A stretch of DNA of 64,000 nt, taken from positions 26,004,841 through 26,068,840 of the forward strand of contig NC_092575.1 of assembly GCF_037975245.1 (NCBI RefSeq), written 5' to 3'. Of the stretch, positions 24,019 through 35,478 are shown in pieces. The translations under genes were made by a program, and so were the position numbers. The DNA comes from Apostichopus japonicus (lineage: Eukaryota > Echinodermata > Holothuroidea > Aspidochirotida > Stichopodidae). Within the stretch, counting starts at the first letter, position 1. Every line of letters starts with the position of its first letter. The notes under the pieces were generated by a model that was not told the origin of the DNA, searched no databases, and was given only the letters and a program-made list of their open reading frames with translations.

Positions 24019-25813
24019 GAGAGCACTGAATGAACTGTTTTATCACTACTTGCTGCAACTTAGAGTACCTCTTCAACACTCTATGACATCACAATATATG
24101 TTATGTTAAATTGATCTCACACAATAAAGACAAGTTATTCTGTACCAACAATAAATAACCCAAGATCAATGTCACATTAGAACTACTGGTATGACTGAAC
24201 AAACTACAGTAATTAAACAGATCAGATATTGCTATCATGGAAAGCCAAATAGTGTACAATAAAGTATGTAGTGAAACCAATATTCAATCATTTAGTTAAT
24301 TAATATGACACAGTTGTAACTTTGATGACATCAATTATTTAGTTTACTTACACTATGAATGAACATGCAAATCAATGCTAAATACTACAGAAAGGAGAAG
24401 GATACATAACGCAACAATCAATGTTTGACACCATGGAGAAGATAAATTCTTATGATACATTGCACTAGTTTAGTAACTTCATTCTACTGAGACACCACAT
24501 GTTTGTTGTTGTCTGTTATCGTATAGTTTGTTCAATTGTCTTGAAGCCTTGTGATATCTACATTCTGGATACTAGTTACTCCCATTGTCCACTCTTGTGT
24601 CCTTGATGTATGGTATTTAAATAAGCTGAGAAACTGCTTTGACATCAGATATTTCAAAATTGTCCGTATCCATGTTAACAACGTTCACTTTGCAAATCCA
24701 TAGCTTTCACTGGAGAACAAGAAATATGACAATCATCTTACGTAAAGTAGAGAAGTACACATTTATTAATGGAACAATCCAACACAAATACTTCCAGTTC
24801 CAGCCCTTATATCTGCTTGCAAAACATAAATCATGACATAACGCTATGCTGTGCTGTACTGTTCCTCTAAAGGATGTTCTGTACATCTGTAATGTGAAAT
24901 GAAAATGGAAAAAAAAAGACATATTTATGGCATTGTGTGAGGTCAGAAGTGTCACAAAGATATACCTGTTCAAATGATTTTCCAAGATATGATTTATTTG
25001 ATTTTAATTGCAAAAGAGACATTCAGGCTTGGAGCCAGCATAAATGTTATGTTTGTTTATTCATTGAGATTGTAACTTGCACTCATTGTAATAACTAAAA
25101 ATTATTGTTCAAATCTGGTCGAAAGTAGACCCCTTAATGATGCCCCTAACATGTTAAACTAGAAATATAGCTCACACTCAAAATTTGCCAAAAATGCCAA
25201 TGTCTTTGCTGATATGAAACTATATGCACATGACAACCTGATCAGATGACAACTACAGTATAGACAGTTAAGAGTAACTATCTTTAAGCAGTGCAAGTAC
25301 TGTATGTACAAATGATGCCACATCATCATGAAACATAAAAAGAAAACATAAGAAAAGAATAAATGTGCAATTTTTGAACACAAACTGCTTCAGACAGGTA
25401 GGTAGCATATTCTACAAGATTGGTAAATGTCTTTACTTTTCAGAGATAAGGAAAAATACTACAGGTACTGTTATCATTAACTTGTGGGGTTTGAACATTT
25501 TTTGGTCCCTCACATTAACAGACCTCCAGTGGCTGTATTAGCACCAAACTGTATTTAGCACTACATGTCTATGTGATTAATATTACATAATACAATTAAT
25601 GAATAAATGTGTCCAATGTCCTAAATCTGGTTAGTCATATACAGTCCTACAGAAGTAGACTGTAGACCTAGTTAAAATGTAGACTTATTTACAGCATGGA
25701 ATGGTTACAGTATATGTACATCAAAAAATATCAGTCTCCACTGTGGTATAGCTGCTGGAGTGCATTGCTGCATCAGCCTCTGTTGGGCATAGCCTTTTGT
25801 TGAGGAACTGGTG
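24019..25813. other. Non-coding stretch with a possible terminal exon
   Basis: No convincing coding gene. On the minus strand at about 24,892 there is an acceptor (TTTCACATTACAG) followed about 120 bp later by AATAAA (near 24,760), which could mark a 3'-terminal exon. The open frames here are short and compositionally unremarkable. Confidence 0.35.
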
Positions 25814-27772
25814 TTATCTTTTCTGGTTGATCAGTTTGGATACCAACCTCTCGAGTTTCTTAATTGGGCACACACCTTCAACTGAAAAAGGCAAATAATA
25901 CCGGGATGTGCAAAGTTAATAATATATCAGAATGCACACTGTACACATAGCAGGGAAGTGCTCATGAATATTTGAGTGCCAGGCAGATTGGGCGGTAGTG
26001 TGATCCACACCCTGGGAGAGGGATTTCATGGGTGGGGTACCCCCCCCCAATGGACAAATTTTGCACATGAAGTATGCTTAGGTGGTGCTATAGTCCTATT
26101 CTGTGCCATATATTCTCCCAAATTTTGGTTATGGTAAAACTTATTAAATTATCATCAAAAAAGTGCTTGGCAAAAAAGGTTAAATACTGTTTGTGCGGGG
26201 CGGCATGCTATGAATGCATAAATATGTGAACAGTATCTACTATCCTTCACTAATTGAACAAAGGAGCCTGTAGAGCTAGTGTAGCCTCTTTCTGAGAAGG
26301 CTTTTGAGTTTTGAATTAATTTGGAAAACTTAGTTATATCACTTTACACTACAGTTACCAGGAAAAGCCGCTGCCGTTTTCTTAAGTTACTATACCAAGT
26401 TGGGAGTATTATAGGCAATACTCTAATTTGGGATAGAAAGAGTTTAAATTTATGCGTACACTTTGTCTTTGCAAGTGGAGAATCATCCACAGCTAAAGTG
26501 GCTATGCGGATTGACAAACAAGTGAAGCAAAATAAATACCCTAGCTTATGCATATTAGACTTAAAAAAGTAAAAGAACCCAATGCCTTAGTAACTTAATT
26601 CATCTTGGAGTTGCTCAGCAGATTTGAGGTTATTTCACCACTTAAGAACCCATTCTCAGACAAAAAAAAACTGATATGGCTGCACAAATTAGTGGTTATA
26701 ACTAAGAATGACCATGCATGCAAATATGCAGTAAATTTCAAGTTGATCAGACTAATTTATTTGTTGCTAGGAACTCTATAATTGTCCTGGTAAACTAGAG
26801 TAGGAAATAAAAACAGTTACTTTATTGCGTATAGGCTCCTGTCCCTCACGTATCTCATTGCATACTAGACTTACAGTTACAAAATAAATATGCCCATATC
26901 AAAAAAGCTCTTGACAGGAATAACCACCAAATTGAGGCAGGCCCTCCATGGTGCATAATTTTATAAATCTGGGCCTGGAGCTAGGCTACAGTAGTCCTTC
27001 TTTTGCTATTGCTCCGCTCATAAGAAGTTGCATTTCTTTCGAGTTTAATTTTCTTGTGGGGAGATCTCCCTACCAAATCCATGTTACACTAATGTAGGCT
27101 AAGTCCTATTCATGTTTTCAAAGCTACCGAAATCATAAACCAAACACATGATACCGTAAACTTCCATACTGATCATGCTTAGTAGGCGAATATAAGTAGA
27201 AAAGCATTAATAACACTTCATGAAATGTTCGGCCTAGGCTAGGCTACAGTTTGTACAGCAGCCTGCACTGCAGTAGCATGGACACTGCGGAGTTCGGACA
27301 CCTAAGCCTTAAAACACCCCAAAACTATATCTCATGGTATAAATCACCTGAAACTATACTTGATATGGTTGGGTCATTTTGGAGAGAAAATAATTGTAGC
27401 TTCGTAGTTTTTCGTGCAATTGGCTCTTGCTGTAGGTTGTCTCATCGTTAAATCGTGTATTTCTTAGGGATGTTCGAACTTCGCAGTGTTCCAAACTTCG
27501 CAAATCTGACTATACTACTATTGTACTAGCCTATGTCTCTCGGTGTATTAGTTGCCTTAGTTTGTAGTACTAGTAGTAGTAGGCCTAGCTAGCATGATCT
27601 ATTGAACAATATAACAAGGAAGCCTACGGTAGACCAAACACTTCGGCCGGATAACAGTACACTGTAGCCTAAATAGTAAATATATAACGTTAGTCGTTAG
27701 CATAATTTGCTGCCTACCTTCTCGTATGATCTGCCATGCCAGTAAATGCTCCCCGAAGGTAGCATTAGTCAT
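25814..27772 (-). CDS. Possible two-exon 40-aa protein
   Basis: ATG at 27772 (minus) opens MTNATFGEHLLAWQIIRE and ends at a GAAG|GTAGGC donor (exon end 27718, one base over). A strong acceptor (TTTGCCTTTTTCAG) at 25882 begins a block in matching phase that reads EGVCPIKKLERLVSKLINQK plus one residue and stops with TAA at 25814. Joined, the product is about 40 aa. Extra middle exons may exist in the 1.8-kb intron; I saw none. The second half is a basic amphipathic helix by composition. The region upstream of the ATG (27,780-27,960) has CpG-containing sequence compatible with a promoter. I do not recognise the protein. Confidence 0.3.
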
Positions 27773-28161
27773 TTTGTCGATCCCCGATATCTGTTACAGT
27801 AGATCGCTTTTGGAGACCCAGTCCACGTACGTAGCACCAGCTCAAGTACACTTTTCATTTCATGTCCGTTTTGTCGCTCACTGCTTTTGGGATGGGACCC
27901 ACAATAAAACAACCTGTGCCTTCCACCTCAACAGCGCGGCGACGAGGCCGTAATATACACGTTACGTGTGTTATGTTACCACTGCATGAAACTGTGCTAT
28001 ACATTACGTATATTTACATACAGGTTTTACACTGTACACTGGCAGTATATTACAAATACCGTGTCACGTGTGTAACGATGAATCGTCGAAACCTGTGAAA
28101 TTCGCCCGTCCTCTAAAAAAAATCCTAGGTGAGAGTGTGCTTTCAAATGTTTTAGATACGT

Positions 28162-28326
28162 TTACTTCATCACATCAGTAATGAAATTAGAAGTCGATGC
28201 TGCAGTCTTGCCAAGCATTGCCTTAGTCTCAGACCAATTTGAATAGAAGTCACACAGTGTTACTATGTATAGTCGCTTGGCAGCTTTCACTGGCAGAGGA
28301 CCATTAAGATCAACATCATCTCATTA
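28162..28326 (-). pseudogene. Retroelement-type integrase core remnant
   Basis: About 54 codons on the minus strand read DVDLNGPLPVKAAKRLYIVT, then LCDFYSNWSETKAM, then a T-S-x-x-F-I-x-D-V block and a stop. This matches the D-x-x-G-P-[LM]-P start and the second catalytic D in the V-x-x-D-x-[FY]-[ST]-[RKN]-W motif of Gypsy/KRBA2/Ginger-type DDE integrases. The third catalytic residue and the zinc-binding HHCC domain are not present. It is an isolated fragment with no LTRs or terminal repeats seen nearby. Confidence 0.45.
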
Positions 28327-30598
28327 AGAGAGATTAGGTTCTCATTTCAAAAATCATTTACAAGTTGCAGGCTATGTATTGACTGTTGTTCTATTCCATT
28401 GCTTCATTCTGTGCACAGATCTAGATCAAAATTAGTGAAATATCTGTTCGAAACAGGGTAATGGTGGTTTTTAGGCCAATTATGTTTACCTTCTGTACAT
28501 GAAAATGTAACTTAAACCATACTGTACCATTTATTTACAACCGCTTAAACCACTAAACCAGAAAAGTTGTACGTCCACTTTTTCCAATTTACAATTATAT
28601 GCCTACATTGATGGTTGCTCTGCAATATGCCAAAGTGTGGCTTAAAGGTATGCTGTATTGGTCATTAATATGCCAGATTTTCACTTTGGTCGAAATTCTT
28701 AAAGTATGTTTATTACTACCCTGGAGGATATATACCTCACTGGGACATTCAATCAGCTAGTGTCATCATTTAGAATGTCTGAGTACAATTTAATGGGTTT
28801 ATTACCCCCAGAAAAGTACTTTTTAAAATTTGCTAACAATTAAAGTGGCCAAACTTTAGGGCCTATACAGACTACCTTTAAACTTTTAAATGTTTAATTT
28901 GTCCAGACAGAGTGACTTTAACTAAAGTTAACCTTCACTGCATGCTGCGCACAACCTGTACAATAGAACGGCTTGAGAATTGACATTTTTTCATAATCCA
29001 GTTACAGGAATGCTATCGAGACTTGTTCGTAGGTCTACAGGACGATGACTCTTTGAAATCCTGTTGAACATACTTTGTTACATTAACGTTGACAGTTTTC
29101 CAACAGAATCTAGTCATAGTCTGTTGTCTGGTTCATCTATGCTAAGATGAGCACCTAAAAAGAGATAAGAAAATTCATGATCAAGGAGATATCATTTTTT
29201 TTGTCCACCCCCCATCTCTAAAAAATCATAAACATATGGGCTGCAGAATTGATAATTCTAGCTGAATGGCCACTAAATTTGAATTACAACACTATATCAG
29301 TGTTTGAAATGGAATATTCCCATTATTGTACACATTGCATGGCCAATATTGGGGTCTAGGGGTTTATTAAGTTTTCTTCTGCAGTGAGGTTTGGCATGTA
29401 GAGAATATGGCAAACCTGTAAAAGTACTATCATGCTTCAATATCTCACCAACCACAATGAACGAGAATTTGTTACATACAGTATTATAGCACCACTTTCC
29501 TCTAGAAGTAGGCTAGGCTATATGCTATAGTCATTTTATATTGTCCCATGCATGCAGACCAGACTATCTCTGTAAGCTTTAGTAATATGATTTGGTTATG
29601 GCTGTTAACTTCAATGATAAGCAGGAGCGATAAAAGGTGGACATTTATGATAAATTTTCAATTAGGTAAACAAAACGAAATGAACTAGACGATAATAACT
29701 TTGTTCATACACTAACAACTTTGCTCAAGCATACGATTGATTATAATTTTGCATAAGCAATTGCTTGACTTTTGCGAATGAGTTTTTACAACTAAACAAA
29801 CGTAGTAAAAGAATTTCATGATTTGTGCACCAATCAGGTCTAGAGGCCTGGTTATATGACTGTTCGCTATTTAACAAGCACAGGCATAATGTGTATTCTG
29901 TACTGTAAGCTACATACATTACATTAGATGCCACAGTGTGAGCTGCCTCGATTTGGGCGAGTTGAAAAGCCATAGAGAGCAAAACTTTTCTTCAATTTCG
30001 GTAAGCAAGAGTTCCATTTTCAGCCAGTCTGAAAGACTGAATTTGTCTCCTTAAGATCCTTCGCTGCTTTATTTTTGTGAAACCACTTACCTAGCTCTCA
30101 ACTCTTAGAATATCGGCAATTAGTCTCACGTTTTCAGCTAACTTTTTAGTTGTCGCACGGCACGATCGATCGACTTACTGCTAAATATACGGGAGCCGAT
30201 ATGTGACAAATTTCCTAATAATACGGATACTGCCAGAATCCATTACTAATGAAATGTTTGCTTCTCTAACGTACCTGCTAAGGTGGACATTGCGTTCAAA
30301 GGGGACACAATTTACAGCAAAATATACGACCGTTTATAAGCCCCCCCCCCCTCCCCTCTTCGTTTAACCATAGAATATACTATCCTGGAGACAGCCTGTA
30401 CCATCTGGCCTTGTACAATAGGTTTGGGGAGACCTAATAACTAGTAAATCCGGTATAAATTGTCTTAGTGGGACTAGGACAGTGTGTAATGAATATGGGA
30501 TATTTGCGACAGTTTTTACTGCTACACCGGCGGGACAAATTATTCCACCCGTTCACGACCATCCAAGAGAATGAGTTCATAAGAAGACAGTGTGATCC

Positions 30599-30631
30599 TC
30601 ATTTCAAGGTTACTATGGAACCTTGAAATGA
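30599..30631. repeat. Perfect 13-bp-stem hairpin
   Basis: TCATTTCAAGGTT (30599-30611), a 7-nt loop, then AACCTTGAAATGA (30619-30631). It is followed at once by about 70 bp of GGGG/GGGGA runs (30636-30703) able to form G-quadruplexes. No gene abuts it. Confidence 0.8.
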
Positions 30632-33600
30632 AAAGTGGATGGGGTGGGGAGGGGAGCGGAAGGGAGATGGGCAGGGGGCGGAGAGGGGAGTGGGGGGATT
30701 AATATGTACGTTCCAATCAGAACTATAGCTGTTTGTGTCCTTATCGTCGGCGTTTACGTGATCTCTGTATCTAATCTGGTCTCAGTGCACAGTAGAAAAA
30801 GGTGCTCTAGGTACTACCAAAGTATTATTCATCCCCGAAGTTGCATTCAGCCAAGGCCCAAACTAACGTTAAAGTTACAGCCGAGCACTCAGTGCAGTTC
30901 TTACAGAAAGTTACGTAGGCATGACACACAATAGGCTAAAGAACTTCTATTGACGGAAACCAATGTTTAGAGTTGAACTTTTAACTTCAAAGCATTTTTT
31001 AAAGGTGGAACGATTCATTTACTAATTTATCACGCATTGATTGACGACAGAAATAGTTTTAAGATTATTTTGATGGGCTATAAAGTCTATGACAGGTTAT
31101 TTTAAAAGGTAAATATGAAATTGTTGATAATAAACAAATGATGATAACCATGTACAGTACATTCACCTCTAGTTACTGTGGTATTCGTTTCCATTGATTA
31201 TTAGGGATAATTGTAAAAATGTTTACCTGGTGTGAATTCAACCTGAATGACAATAAGGAAAACGTGTTGCATGACAAATTCAAACATGCACATTGGCTAT
31301 GCTGTCATGTGAATGTTATATGCAAGATGCCCTCCCTAGGCATATGTAGTTGACAGAGAGAAGTAGAACATGGAGGGTGTGCATAAATGTTTGCTTGGTG
31401 CTGTCTGTACTAACGGAATGTGTGAGACAAAGAATTTACAGAATTCTAACAAAGAATAAACATTAACCAAATTAGACAGAAAAAGAATCTGACACAAACT
31501 ATAAAATAGACTTTACGTAATTTTAAGTTAAAATAAAGCAAAACTCTCAGCAAACTGATTATCCAGTAACGAGCTTGTGTAAAAGCAAGAGGGCGTGACG
31601 TTTCCAACCTAGCAGGATCTTCTTCAGAGGCTGAATCGTTTATAAGCTATAAAACAAGCCTGCATTGCCAACTGTTATATATAGTTAACGCTTTTAATCT
31701 TTTTCGGGACTTCGGGGTCAGCCAAATTTGGTGTTGAATATTTTACTGATGGCCTGAGATAAAGTCTTTGCATTGTGTTTTTTTTTTGCTCTGGTTATAA
31801 GGGAGGAGTGGAATGGAAAGAAGCTGGGTTTGGGTTGGGGTGAGGTGGGGTTGGGACAGTGGTAGATAAAGCTGTGTATTGTCAAGAGGTAGGTTCACTA
31901 CTAGATTTATGCACGTTGCAGTTTAATGTAGTAACAGGGCTTTAAGTAAGGGATGCAAAAAGTTACATAAAAACAGAGTCCTTGTTGTATGAAGTGTAAT
32001 TCAAGTGGAACATTGAAAAAGTGTAAATGAAATCCAATTTGAATTTTCAACCCCATGTGTTGCTCTAAAACATGTAAACACACTTACAATCATGCATATT
32101 TATTTGCCTTCCCCATGGACTATTTAAAAAAAAAAACCTTTATGTTTATGAATAGCATAACCCTATTCAAGTTTAACTTTTTGGTGATATAATGCTTTAT
32201 GTATTTATTCAGTTCAAATTACATATATCTCAAAAATGCTTAGGTATATTTTTTAATTTGGAATAGACAGGGGGGTGGGGGGGGAATAACATCACTAAAC
32301 AGTGCAGAGAGGACCTGCTCGTGCTTGTCAAGTGTGGAATAAGATGTTATGAAGTAATCATAATCTGGTCCACATTAAACAATAGATGCAGTACTAGTTG
32401 GTTTTTTATCCCATGTAAGCTACTGGCTTGGATTTGCATCACTCCTCACTTACCTGTCTCCCATACTTACGCACTCGGATCTACCCTAGCCTTATAAGAA
32501 CTCGGGCTGCTGCACCACTGGCTCTGAGGTGCTGAGGTGAAAATTTCCTCTTGGAAGTGAAATGTGATTAGTTTTGTCTGAGGCCCCAAATGCGTAATTG
32601 TTTCAAGGCCCAAGCAATACTAGTTTGAACAATGTATGCCTCAGACTGCCCCTGGGTATATGTCATAGTCCTTTGCATGGTACAATTTGAAGGTAAACCA
32701 TCATTATTCTATTGATGGGAAGTTTCTTATTGTGGCTGCTGACATAGTCATATTGACACACTATCGAATCATGTTTCCTTGCACTAACATTCCTGAATTT
32801 GGTATTAGGATGCACTTCAAAAGTATTGGGTCACCATGTACAGAAGTGTTCGGGAGTCGAGACATTTCAGGACACCAGTGACTGATCAGGCCGCTTTCAG
32901 TAAATGACTTTATGGGAGGTATTCCAAAATAAGATCAGATATAAAATCCCTTTATCCATCAGATGCCAAAGCTTTTATCGAAAGAAGTACGTTCAAATTT
33001 TATTGCAAGTGATCTTCAAATATTTGCTAAATTTGAATGAGGACATTGTGTACTTTGTATTACCTCCATTTCCTTCAATGGGCATCTTCAGCGTTTTTGA
33101 AGAGGTCGCTGTCATTTAGGCCCTAACACAGCCTAAGATACTGCTCCGGGTCCTAATGCACGTGATCTGTACTGTTTACAGATCTCCAAAGTTTTGTAAA
33201 GTGCTGTAACATATCTTAATCTATATGGTAGTTGTGAAAATTGGTTTATAAAGGTCACGTGTTCAATAATAATGAGGAGAATCGCGGGCATTAATTAAGT
33301 CCAATACATTCCATTTTGGAGACTTGAGTACAATTTTGCTGACGCTCCAAGCTTAAACTCAGTTTAGCTGACTTTGAATACTATACCTAAAAGATGCTTC
33401 TGATTGGTGACGGCCAGAAGTGTGGAATGGTGCCAAACAAATGGTGGGCATCATTTGCTATAATGTGCTAGTTACGAGTGGGTGATGGAAGCCATATGTT
33501 AGCTCGCACGTGCCACACCATGTGCGACTTAAGGAATGTGCAGGTAGTTTGCCCAGAGTGTCCACCAGAGGTTCCTCAAAAGAACTCTGAGTGATTTCAA

Positions 33601-34839
33601 ATACTACAGCTTGTCAAGTTTCGTGGAACCCGAAGACCGATATGGCAGCGCCGTATATTGATTTAGGACACAGCTGGAGATCGTCATTGTTTGTTTTGTT
33701 TTTTAATGTCAAAATTGATACTAACTTCTTGTGATATCGCTAGAACTGTTCAGCTGAAGAGAGCATGCTTGGTTAGATCCACAAGTAGTGGTTAATATTT
33801 CTATTTTCCCTCAAGGGTATTGTTTAGATAAATTATGTCGTTAATTTGAATTTATTGGTTTCGATGATAATCGTGACCTTTGCATTCATGATGGCGTATG
33901 TGTGTGCGTTTATGGGTATGTGTAGGTTGGCAAGGAAATGGACCGGGTAGGATATTCCAACGTTCCAGCGAAAGGAGCTAGTAGCCAAAAGTTAGTACCA
34001 CAAGTAGTAAACCTATACGAATTAAGTACGTACCATTGTTATAGTCCTTAAATAAGCTATGCGCAACAAAACGCAAAAACAACCTTCTCAAATTTAAATC
34101 AACTCTACCGTTCATATAAACTAGGCTCAGAAAGCGTAGTCGTAATCTGTGTCTATGTGCACTATAAGCCATTTCTATGAACGCCCTCTTTTTCAGAAAT
34201 TGGACTAAGTTCTCTCCTATTGTAGGAAGCCGTCTCTCTGCTTCCAGATGTCACTTTAGGGGCACTTAAAAATGGTTTTGCTGTTTCTGATATATTGTTT
34301 CAAGTTTGTGCTCGTTGTAAACTTTCTTTAGGATGTATTTTATTATTTTAAGTACAATATATTGATTAAAGGGGAAAATTCAGCAATTCCACACTACAAA
34401 GTGACCATAGGTGTTTGGTGCTTGTTCAATGTTATCAGTTTAAAAAAAAAATCAGACATGAGGGCAAATGCGTATAATAAGGTCGCGGCTCTAACTTGTT
34501 TACACGTTAACGTGCCATGTATGTTAATTGTTCGATAGGAGTTGTATTCCGAGTCACAAATTGGGCCTATTTTTATGAGTTCACCGCAGTAGCCAAATGA
34601 AGCCATCCAAGTGTAAACTTGTCAAAAGCACAACTCCAAAGTATCAAGCCCGAAGAGGCATTTAGCGATCACCAATCATCAAACCCGATAAGTTTATCAC
34701 TGCAGTTGTCCTGGAATATCGTTACCGATGCGATATTTGGCTCTGCTGTACACATGTTACTATGTAGTAGATACCGAAGCTCAATAACGATCGCGCGCTG
34801 AATAGTTTACTTTTATTTCAATTTTTTTCTCGGTGATCG

Positions 34840-35125
34840 GTAATCTGAATCATGTGTAAGAACTGTCACCTCTTTTTATCAGCTAGGATGTCTGTATAGA
34901 CTGGCTACAATATAATACAATGTTACAACGACGCTACAGAAGCAACTAGAAACTGGCAATAAGTTTATTCAGTAACTCGTTAATCTGAATCATATCTACA
35001 GAATGACACCTCTTTTATAAGCTAGGCTATATATATATAGACTGGATGCAATAATCCAAGATGTGTTACGATGTTACGATGACGCTGCAGTCACTAACTA
35101 ACAATCGATTGATTCAGTAACTCGT
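34840..35125 (+). repeat. Diverged two-copy tandem repeat of about 140 bp
   Basis: The block TTATTCAGTAACTCGTTAAT...CTGAATCAT...GACACCTCTTTTAT...AGCTAGG...TAGACTGG...TGTTAC...GACGCT recurs in order at about 34,850 and about 34,980, and its start motif occurs again at 35,112. The copies differ by substitutions and small indels. Confidence 0.7.
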
Positions 35126-35478
35126 TTATCTGAATCAGCGCCGCCGGTCAGGCAATGCTAAGTCAACCATCAAATTTTGGAGTATGTTCATTGATAATAT
35201 ACAAATTAATCTTCGTATACGACACGGTACTGACTACACAATATATTATCTTCTATAGATTGGAAACCACGAACTTTATGCTCCCGAATCGAGACCAAGG
35301 CCAGGAATAGAACTTATGCGGAGAGCAGATACTTAAAGATTAACGAGAACTGGAAAATTTCTGCTGAGTTCGCTACGACAGGGTGCAAAAGGCACCAGAG
35401 ACAAGTCCATACTAGTGGATATCCAAAGGGATCTCTTGTTTTACGTTAGCCTTACCTAACCCTCTCAAACTGTGGAAG

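Larger units (their letters stand above)
28327..35478. other. Gene-poor region
   Basis: Seven kilobases of unique AT-rich sequence without a recognisable coding exon or RNA gene. Contents I could name: a perfect hairpin beside a G-rich tract (30599-30705), purine- and G-rich patches near 31800-31860 and 32270-32285, a diverged tandem duplication at 34840-35125, and the upstream region of the NXPE-like gene from about 35,160. Confidence 0.5.

Noticed and set aside
24707-24985. 92-codon minus-strand frame
   Set aside because: It includes a pyrimidine-rich tract, an acceptor-like AG and an AATAAA; more likely a possible terminal non-coding exon than a protein.
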